The position numbers were made by a program, and so were the translations under genes. Shown one piece after another: positions 32,091-33,375 of a DNA stretch of 33,375 nucleotides (positions within the stretch are counted from its first letter, which is position 1; every line of letters starts with the position of its first letter). Below the pieces are notes generated by a model that worked only from the letters and a program-made list of their open reading frames with translations, searched no databases and was not told the origin of the DNA. This stretch comes from a bacterium (lineage in GTDB: Bacteria; Cyanobacteriota; Vampirovibrionia; Gastranaerophilales; Gastranaerophilaceae). The DNA lies in assembly GCA_017433195.1 (NCBI GenBank), contig JAFRHR010000011.1, forward strand, positions 1 to 33,375. The letters run 5' to 3'.

Positions 32091-33375
32091 TATTATCTCC
32101 ATGTTTTTTTATTAATTTATCATTTATACATTTTGTTGAGTATTCCGATTTGAAAAAATTATGTGGTGTATAATTAATATCGTTGCTCCTTTGTTCTGTA
32201 ACAATTTCATTAATTAATTCAAGAGCTTTATTATAGCTAACTAATAATTTGTTATTATCTACTGTTTCTTTTATAGAAGGATCGATTTTGCAAATCAAAT
32301 AAATCAAACTAAATGCTGAATGTCTTAAATGTTCTTCGTTATGGTTTTTATTCTCATTTATAACAAAATCATATATAAGGAAAGAATTAAGCAATTCATT
32401 ATAAATATCTGGAGTATCATAAACTTCGTCATAATAATTTTCTGTTAATTTTCCTATACTAATTTTTGCTTTATGAGGAATTTCTTTATATATAGAACAA
32501 TATAACTGTAATAGTTTGTCGGAATTAATGGATTTTGCCATTTTAGCTTCTTCTATATTTCGTTCAATTAACAAAGAAATATTATGTTGGCTAAAATATT
32601 CTTTGTACAATTTTAAATTAGGTTTAGAACTTTTTAAATCAAATAAGGTTATCTTATTCTGAGTATTTGTTCCTTGCACTATTTCGTTTATTTCTTGCTC
32701 ATTTGTTGTTTGATATACTCTAGCCATAACAAATGCTTTATACAATGGAGACATTGCTTCTTCATTATCTTTATTGTCAAGATAATAATTGTATATAGTT
32801 TTTGCCGTTTGACCCCCATTAACAATATATGGAGACTCTATTTCTAAAGAAATTCTTCCTCCAATTTCTTTAGGCTCAAATCGTTTACAAACTATTGACA
32901 AACCATTATTCTTATACCAAAACATTTGAGGATCTTTTTTTAAACTTTCCAATATATTATTATTTATAGTTCCAGATAAAAGTTTTCTAATATTTTTATC
33001 TAGTATTATGTTATCAAAATGATTAAATAATTCTGCTAAATCAAATGCTCTTATATTCACAATACCTGAATTTATAGCGGTATTGAATTTGCAAATATCA
33101 TCAACTATGGGTAAAAAATATGGTTCTTGTTTTGTTTGCTGTTTTTCAATATAAAAGCTAGAATCAGTTAGAATTTCAATATTACTTATTATTCCATTCT
33201 TTCTTTTAAACTCTACAAGTCTTTTATGGTTTTCTTCAGAAATATTAGAACCATTGGTCGATAATACTAAATTTACAGAAATTTTATTTATAGAACTCAT
33301 TGATTCTTTTAATTTTTCTAATTGATGTTTTAGATATTCATTTATGTTTTGGTTACTGCTATTACCTTCAATAAT
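32083..33375 (-). CDS. AIPR-family protein (partial, runs past the right edge)
   Basis: Characteristic AIPR (abortive infection phage resistance) blocks are present: FDLAELFNHFDNIILDKNIRKLL-type text, FWYKNNGLSIVC, SPYIVNGGQTAKTIYNYY, MARVYQTTNEQEINEIV and GTNTQNKITLFDL. An internal ATG at 33300 could be taken as the start, but the same frame stays open through 33375 and encodes NEYLKHQLEKLKES, which looks like real protein. AIPR proteins are usually 550-700 residues, so the N-terminal third, often a restriction-endonuclease-like fold, lies outside the window. It is the first visible gene of the AIPR-helicase-nuclease operon. AIPR proteins are linked to phage resistance; the mechanism is poorly known. 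Confidence 0.85.
   Translation of the reverse strand: MIEGNSSNQNINEYLKHQLEKLKESMSSINKISVNLVLSTNGSNISEENHKRLVEFKRKNGIISNIEILTDSSFYIEKQQTKQEPYFLPIVDDICKFNTAINSGIVNIRAFDLAELFNHFDNIILDKNIRKLLSGTINNNILESLKKDPQMFWYKNNGLSIVCKRFEPKEIGGRISLEIESPYIVNGGQTAKTIYNYYLDNKDNEEAMSPLYKAFVMARVYQTTNEQEINEIVQGTNTQNKITLFDLKSSKPNLKLYKEYFSQHNISLLIERNIEEAKMAKSINSDKLLQLYCSIYKEIPHKAKISIGKLTENYYDEVYDTPDIYNELLNSFLIYDFVINENKNHNEEHLRHSAFSLIYLICKIDPSIKETVDNNKLLVSYNKALELINEIVTEQRSNDINYTPHNFFKSEYSTKCINDKLIKKHGDNNA

Overview
The window looks like chromosome from a low-GC, diderm, probably flagellated anaerobe. Two complete tripartite efflux systems, each with its own TolC-type outer-membrane protein, require an outer membrane. 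Flagellar export genes, a rubrerythrin and a CoA-disulfide-reductase-like enzyme fit an anaerobe that handles oxygen stress. The mix recalls gut Gastranaerophilales (Vampirovibrionia/Melainabacteria), but there is no rRNA here and that placement is inference.

Left part (1 to about 15,020) reads as ordinary chromosome. A CoA-disulfide-reductase-family flavoenzyme faces a tight minus-strand run of four genes: DUF4127 protein, MntP-like Mn efflux pump, NADPH-dependent glutamate synthase family protein and a secreted protein. A rhamnan-synthesis-F-like gene follows. Next is a plus-strand flagellar export block: FliM/FliN-like protein with two SpoA domains, FliO, FliP, a long FliQ, a small exported protein, FliR. 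It converges on a minus-strand MacA/MacB-type exporter (OMF, adaptor, ATPase, permease).

A tRNA-Asn(GTT) at 15261-15332 marks the start of an accessory region that fills the rest of the window. Four same-orientation copies, some broken, of a structured repeat of about 180-215 bp (called R here: R1 15407, R2 17651, R4 25513, R3 27831) divide it into modules. These are: (a) a truncated flavin reductase, rubrerythrin and aldo/keto reductase; (b) an RbbA/YhhJ/YhiI-like five-gene efflux operon plus an amidohydrolase; (c) a DUF4143 ATPase and an orphan 'mobile mystery protein A'-like regulator; (d) a defence-like locus. R has a central 10-bp-stem hairpin and three tandem 22-23 bp units ending in CTGATA-like cores, with an inverted core on the other side. 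R2 is interrupted by a second, palindromic element, and a similar element with 9-bp direct repeats lies beside R4. R1 abuts the broken end of the flavin reductase.

The right end (28.1-33.4 kb) holds a tightly coupled operon encoding an AIPR-family protein (it continues past the window edge), an SF2 helicase and a GIY-YIG nuclease. A convergent gene resembles a DEDD/RNase-H-fold protein that may lack its acidic residues. This is the best candidate for a poorly described system, with the R-bounded module layout second. Three genes (5651 minus, 5729 plus, 28170 plus) have a -10 hexamer exactly 6 nt before the ATG and no Shine-Dalgarno, suggesting leaderless mRNAs.
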